NCBI GenBank assembly: GCA_016281815.1
Contig: JAEEJK010000061.1
Coordinates: 1 to 39,988, forward strand
Direction: 5' to 3'
Origin: Prevotella sp.
GTDB lineage: Bacteria; Bacteroidota; Bacteroidia; Bacteroidales; Bacteroidaceae
DNA: 39,988 nt
The notes below the pieces were generated by a model. That model was not told the DNA's origin. It was given only the letters and a program-made list of their open reading frames with translations, and made no database searches. Positions 35,499-39,988 of the stretch are shown here, piece by piece; within the stretch, counting starts at the first letter, position 1; each line of letters opens with the position of its first letter. The translations under genes and the position numbers were made by a program.

Positions 35499-35506
35499 TA
35501 CCTTTG
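35499..35506 (+). promoter_or_regulatory. Candidate -7 element of the NRPS gene
   Basis: TACCTTTG matches TAnnTTTG; the expected TTTG about 20 bases upstream is absent, so the promoter may need an activator. Predicted leader about 25 bases. Confidence 0.6.
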
Positions 35507-35536
35507 TATCGCGTTTCGCCAAATAGCCTGTCTTGA

Positions 35537-38500
35537 ATGAAAACATATCCGTTGCTTGACTCACAACTGGGAATCCTGCTTTCCTGCAGTTACATTCCGG
35601 CTTCCACAGCATGGAACTTGCCTTCGGTGATTGTCTTTGACAAGACCATATCGGCAGACAGGCTCCTGGATGCTGTTAGGCGAATCAGTGCGGCGCGGAC
35701 AGAACTGCACATCCAGTTTCTCAGAACCGAAGACGGCTCAATTGTGCAGTTTGCCGATGAAGCGATGGAGATACCTGTCGTTCATTCCAGAATGACGGAC
35801 AAAGAGGCGGGATTGTATATGAAGAAAGGTTTCGTGCGACCTTTTCATCTTTTCTCTCATCAGCCGCTATGCAGGTTCGAGGTGGTGGAAACCGACACAC
35901 AGGTGCTGCTGCTGAGCGACCTCCATCACAGCATTGCTGACGGATTCACTATTGCGGGACGGCTGATAGGATCCGACCTTCCTGCCGCCTATATGGGGCA
36001 ACCACTAAAGATGCCGGCCATGACACTTTTCGACTGGGCACTGCGTGAACAGGAGGGTCTCGGCTCTGCCGCCTATGTTCGTGCGAAGGACTTTTTTCAG
36101 ACACTTTTTTCCGATGCGGAGGTCACACGGCTCTCACAAAAGGGGAACTGCGATGACGGCAAGGGCATATCGCAAAAATTCTCCTTGCACATGGGTGCTG
36201 TCGATGAGTGGTGCGCCGCACATCAGGTTTCCCCATACCACTTTCTGATGTCCGCCTTCTGTCTGACACTGAGCAAACTGGCTCATCAGACCAAAGTGGC
36301 ATTCTGTACGCTGAACCACGGACGTTATGACAAAAGACTGGCAGAGGCTTATGGCATGTTTGTGAACACCATTCCCTTTGTCGCCGACATCGACCCTGCC
36401 ATGACAATCCACATGCTGATGGCGCAGGTGAGAAAACGCTTGATGGACATCCACCGCCACAGGGCATATCCGTTTACGCATTTCTGCGCCGACATGGGTG
36501 TCGTTCCCAAAATCACTTTTGGCTTCCAAAGCAACGGAATTTTGGAACAAACGGTCATCAACGGACGAAGATTCGAGGGGAGACAGTTGCCAAGGCAGGA
36601 CTCCCAAAGTGATCTCAGCGTGATGGTCTACTCCTCTGGGGAGGAATATGATGTGCGGGTGGAGGCCAGTGATGCCTTGTATGAGTTGGCTGACTTGAAG
36701 CGGTTGTGCGATGCCCTGCGTCATTGCATCGATGAACTGATGGTGGATGAGGACAGGCCGGTCGGGGAGATTGAATTGGTTGACGAAGGTCAGAAAGCCC
36801 AAATCATGCGGTTGTCTGCCGGGGAACAAACGTACTTTGACCAAGGACTCACAGTGGTGGGAATGTTTCTCCGTCAGGCTGAGGCAACTCCCGATGCGAT
36901 GGCTGTCAGTGATGGTGTCCATGCGCTGACTTACAAAGAATTGGAACGGCAGTCGCGTGCGTTGGCCAACAAACTGTTGACGGATGGGGTGGGGGAAAAC
37001 TCTTTCGTGGGGATCGACACAACCCCGTGCTGTGAGTTTCTTGTTGCCGCTCTTTCCATCATGCGTGCAGGAGCCGCTTATGTACCCATCGACAAGTATC
37101 TGCCTCCCAAACGCAGGGAGCATATCATTCGGGATGCGGGGATTCGACTCGTCATCGATGCCGAATATGTCAGGACTTCTGTCGTGTCGGATGCGCCAGG
37201 TCTGCCAGTTGACCATTCTTCTCCGCAGGGCATGGCTTATATGATCTATACGTCGGGGTCGACGGGAATGCCTAAAGGGGTGATTGTCAGACATGTCGGA
37301 CTGACTAACCTCATCCGTTTCTGCGTCAGGCGATGGCCGTTGTCGGGCAACAGCCGCATAGCATGCCACTCAACATTGGCTTTCGATGCTTCTGTGGAAG
37401 ACCTGTTTCCTGTGCTGACCGTGGGTGGATGTGTGGTGATGGTTCCCGAGGAGGTGCGGACCGACCTGGATGAACTGGCTCTTTTCTTGCAGCGGCAGCA
37501 TATCACAGGCGGATGCCTCACCACCCGGTTGGGCGTGGCCCTGGCGGGGGCGCATCCGATAAACATGGATTATTTATGTCTCGGTGGGGAGCGCCTGACG
37601 TCGAATCCGGCAATCTGCGGAAGGGTATACAACACTTATGGTCCGACGGAGTTCACCGTGGATGCGACATATTGCGAACTGAAGAAGGGAAAGGTGTACG
37701 GCACTATCCCCATCGGACGTCCTTTGGACAACTGCCATGCCTTCGTGGTGGATCCTTTTGGTTGCTTGCTGCCACAGGGAGCAGTGGGTGAACTGTGGCT
37801 AGCAGGACCTCAGATGGCTGCTGGCTATTGGAACGACCCCCAACTCACCGAGAAAAAGTTCACCGCCTGTGGGTTCCATGACGGGAAGGTGTATCATACG
37901 GGTGACCTTGCGAGATGGAATGAAGAAGGCATGCTGGAGTTTGTGGGACGACTGGACAATCAGGTGAAAATCGATGGCATGCGTATCTCATTGGAGGAGA
38001 TAGAACAGCACATATCGGCCATTCCTGGTGTCAGCAGTGCCGCAGCGGTTGCCGAGGAGGTAAATGGGAAACCACAGATTTATGCTTTCTTCACTGCCGA
38101 AGGAGCAATCTCTGAAGAGGATGTGATCAAAAAACTCCAAGAGTCGCTGCCGTCTCAGATGATTCCCAAACAAGTAGTAAGGTTGGAACGGATGCCGCTG
38201 ATGCCTTCCGGAAAAGTGGATAGGAAACAACTTCATGTGGTCAGACGGCAGGACATAGCCGTTGTTCCGACGGATAGTGCAGAAAGGATGATGTGCACAC
38301 TGATGGCGGATGTGCTGGGATTGGAGCGCATCGGTGCTACGGATCACTTCTTTGCCATGGGGGGCACGTCGCTCAGTGCCATGCAGTTGGTGGCGGAGGC
38401 AAGAAAAAAGGGCATCTCGGTTGCTTTTGCCGACATTTTCTCAAATCCCACACCGAGATTGCTGTGCAAACACATCAAACGGACGGACGAGAGCGATGGA

Positions 38501-39511
38501 TTTGACCTCGGGGCTTACGACTATGATGGCATTCATCAGTTGTTGGCAAAAGGGAGCACGCCCCATGGTGAGGCATACCCCGATGGCGGAACAGTGTTGC
38601 TTACTGGGGCGACGGGTTTTCTGGGCATCCATGTGCTGGCACGCTTTTTGGCGGCTCGTACATGGAGGGTGACCTGTTTGGTGCGCGGCAGGGATGAGCA
38701 AGAGGCTTGGGAGAGACTTCGCTGCCGGTGGTCGTTCTATTTCCCACAACATTCTCTGAATCCAGAGAAGGTGAGGGTCGTTTGTGGCGACATCACCCGA
38801 CCCTCGGCGATGGCTGTCATCGGCCTCGCTCCTTTCGACCTCCTCATCAACTGCGCGGCGGATGTGCGCTATTTCAGCAAAGATGACAATATCATGGAGG
38901 TGAACGTCCGGGGCACCAACCACCTGACTGAGTTGTGCAGGATGACAGGTGCCCGACTCATACACATCTCCACACTGAGCATTGCGGGCATCGGACCCGC
39001 TGGCGAACTGATGCCGATTTCTCCTCATGAACTGTATATCCATCAGCGGTTGACTGACCAGTATTCCTACTCTAAATTCTTGGCGGAGAGGGAGATTCTG
39101 CAACAGGTCATCGATGGCGGACTGAAGACCAACATCATCCGGGTGGGTTATCTTGCGCCTCGCTCAAAGGACGGAAAACTCCCTTATAACATTTCAGAGA
39201 ACATGCTGTCTTCTCTGTTGCAGGTCATGATGGAGTTAGGCGGATGCCCAGAATCGTCCTCGCACAGAGAGATGACATGGGCGCCTGTGGATGATGTTGC
39301 CGATGGCATCTTCAAGGTAGCGGTGACCTGCCCTTCGCAGCCAGTGTTGCAGGTAGAGGGAATGAGACGGTGCAGCGTAAAAAAGTTGGCCGACATTTAT
39401 GGGGGGATGAAGTTGCCGCTCTGGTCTGACGAAGACTTTCTCAAACGGCTCACGAATCAGCAAAAATCAGGTGTCGGCATTCATCTGCTCGAAATGATGA
39501 TAAATAACTGA
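35537..39511 (+). CDS. Single-module nonribosomal peptide synthetase, C-A-T-reductase
   Basis: A 1324-residue assembly-line enzyme. Condensation domain (about 1-430) with intact H130-H131-SIA-D135-G136. Adenylation domain (about 445-890) with YTSGSTGMPKGV, NTYGPTEFTVDATY, YHTGDLARW and the catalytic lysine in PSGKVDRKQL. Thiolation domain (about 900-975) with the phosphopantetheine serine S945 in MGGTSLSAMQ. Thioester reductase domain (about 1015-1320) with the nucleotide motif G1024-ATGFLG and Y1176-SYS-K1180. Reductive release gives an aldehyde or alcohol, so the product should be an N-acyl or peptidyl amino aldehyde. My hand-read specificity code is about D-A-E-R-L-L-T-V-D-K, weakly suggesting a basic residue. 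No phosphopantetheinyl transferase, second module or exporter lies in the window; the cluster may continue to the right. Confidence 0.93.
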   Translation: MKTYPLLDSQLGILLSCSYIPASTAWNLPSVIVFDKTISADRLLDAVRRISAARTELHIQFLRTEDGSIVQFADEAMEIPVVHSRMTDKEAGLYMKKGFVRPFHLFSHQPLCRFEVVETDTQVLLLSDLHHSIADGFTIAGRLIGSDLPAAYMGQPLKMPAMTLFDWALREQEGLGSAAYVRAKDFFQTLFSDAEVTRLSQKGNCDDGKGISQKFSLHMGAVDEWCAAHQVSPYHFLMSAFCLTLSKLAHQTKVAFCTLNHGRYDKRLAEAYGMFVNTIPFVADIDPAMTIHMLMAQVRKRLMDIHRHRAYPFTHFCADMGVVPKITFGFQSNGILEQTVINGRRFEGRQLPRQDSQSDLSVMVYSSGEEYDVRVEASDALYELADLKRLCDALRHCIDELMVDEDRPVGEIELVDEGQKAQIMRLSAGEQTYFDQGLTVVGMFLRQAEATPDAMAVSDGVHALTYKELERQSRALANKLLTDGVGENSFVGIDTTPCCEFLVAALSIMRAGAAYVPIDKYLPPKRREHIIRDAGIRLVIDAEYVRTSVVSDAPGLPVDHSSPQGMAYMIYTSGSTGMPKGVIVRHVGLTNLIRFCVRRWPLSGNSRIACHSTLAFDASVEDLFPVLTVGGCVVMVPEEVRTDLDELALFLQRQHITGGCLTTRLGVALAGAHPINMDYLCLGGERLTSNPAICGRVYNTYGPTEFTVDATYCELKKGKVYGTIPIGRPLDNCHAFVVDPFGCLLPQGAVGELWLAGPQMAAGYWNDPQLTEKKFTACGFHDGKVYHTGDLARWNEEGMLEFVGRLDNQVKIDGMRISLEEIEQHISAIPGVSSAAAVAEEVNGKPQIYAFFTAEGAISEEDVIKKLQESLPSQMIPKQVVRLERMPLMPSGKVDRKQLHVVRRQDIAVVPTDSAERMMCTLMADVLGLERIGATDHFFAMGGTSLSAMQLVAEARKKGISVAFADIFSNPTPRLLCKHIKRTDESDGFDLGAYDYDGIHQLLAKGSTPHGEAYPDGGTVLLTGATGFLGIHVLARFLAARTWRVTCLVRGRDEQEAWERLRCRWSFYFPQHSLNPEKVRVVCGDITRPSAMAVIGLAPFDLLINCAADVRYFSKDDNIMEVNVRGTNHLTELCRMTGARLIHISTLSIAGIGPAGELMPISPHELYIHQRLTDQYSYSKFLAEREILQQVIDGGLKTNIIRVGYLAPRSKDGKLPYNISENMLSSLLQVMMELGGCPESSSHREMTWAPVDDVADGIFKVAVTCPSQPVLQVEGMRRCSVKKLADIYGGMKLPLWSDEDFLKRLTNQQKSGVGIHLLEMMINN

Positions 39512-39619
39512 GTCCCCTTTTCCCATCCCATTCAAATGCACTCATCTTTTATTGATCATGAAATTCTCTAATTCTATAATTCTTGAATTCGATAATTAGA
39601 GTGAGAAAAATAATAAAAG
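39512..39619. other. AT-rich spacer with degenerate octamers after the NRPS gene
   Basis: No gene or hairpin terminator is seen. From about 39561 the sequence already shows an 8-base rhythm around AATTC (AAATTCTC, TAATTCTA, TAATTCTT, GAATTCGA), leading into the larger array. Confidence 0.6.
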
Positions 39620-39988
39620 TCCCGAATTAGCGAATTAAAGAATTGGGGAGCACTAAATAATTCGATAATTCGAAAATTCGTGAGAAAAAATAAAAATCCC
39701 GAATTAGCGAATTAAAGAATTGGGGAGCACTAAATAATTCGATAATTCGAAAATTCGTGAGAAAAAATAAAAATCCCGAATTAGAGAATTAAAGAATTAG
39801 TGATCACTAAATAATTCGATAATTCGAAAATTCGTGAGAAAAAATAAAAATCCCGAATTAGAGAATTGGGGAGCACTAAATAATTCGATAATTCGAAAAT
39901 TCGTGAGAAAAAATAAAAATCCCGAATTAGAGAATTGGGGAGCACTAAATAATTCGATAATTCGAAAATTCGTGAGAAAAAATAAAAA
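39620..39988. repeat. Tandem array of 77/69-base units with internal octamers, running off the right edge
   Basis: Units start at TCCCGAATTAG at 39620, 39697, 39774, 39851 and 39920. The first three are 77 bases and the last two 69 bases, having lost one 8-base step. Within each unit GAATT recurs at 8-base spacing on the left and AATTC at 8-base spacing on the right, so the halves are imperfect inverted repeats and each unit can fold into a long AT-rich hairpin. No coding frame is seen. The array ends at the window edge on a unit boundary and may continue. Confidence 0.95.

Noticed and set aside
39620..39988. CRISPR array
   Set aside because: The units are near-identical throughout with no unique spacers, and no cas gene is present.

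Overview
The window looks like a chromosomal segment of a Bacteroidales bacterium, most likely a Prevotella-type anaerobe. The evidence is promoters of the Bacteroidetes form (TTTG, a 19-20 base gap, then TAnnTTTG), a complete Na+-translocating NADH:quinone reductase operon, BspA-type leucine-rich repeats, dockerin-like repeats, multi-domain secreted hemicellulases, and three secreted proteins ending in a short tail of the KGIYI-x-x-GKKVVVK type. TAG is a common ordinary stop codon here.

Left part (1-4506). A minus-strand signalling operon encodes a response regulator fused to a PP2C/SpoIIE phosphatase, a membrane-anchored coiled-coil/beta-propeller protein, and the start of a secreted propeller sensor that runs off the left edge. 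It is divergent from a stand-alone LytTR regulator overlapping a membrane-anchored protein that resembles phosphodiester glycosidases. Next (4559-7779) come a secreted alpha/beta hydrolase, a GH30 glycanase and a small exported coiled-coil protein, separated by clear terminators and promoters. nqrABCDEF follows (8255-14085) with its own promoter and terminator.

Middle (14346-26180). A probable three-gene minus-strand operon encodes two secreted hydrolases and a large BspA/GLUG/dockerin surface protein. A 1202-residue GH5-GH43 fusion follows. A four-helix-bundle-plus-suffix gene is interrupted by an in-frame TAG.

Right part (26229-39988). A secreted multi-domain protein with a C-terminal PI-PLC domain overlaps, by ATGA, a glycyl radical enzyme of the hydroxyproline dehydratase type, which abuts its radical SAM activase. 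A bifunctional esterase (alpha/beta plus SGNH) follows on the other strand. A single-module nonribosomal peptide synthetase (condensation-adenylation-thiolation-reductase) comes next, and the window ends in an AT-rich tandem array.

Features deserving a second look are: the reductive single-module NRPS; a set of intergenic arrays with strict 7-, 8- or 10-base periods and unrelated sequences; a tRNA acceptor/T-arm-like minihelix in the leader of a hydrolase gene; two genes with coding-like sequence continuing past an in-frame TAG; and the coupling of a PI-PLC protein to a glycyl radical dehydratase. All functional statements rest on motif recognition from memory, without database searches.
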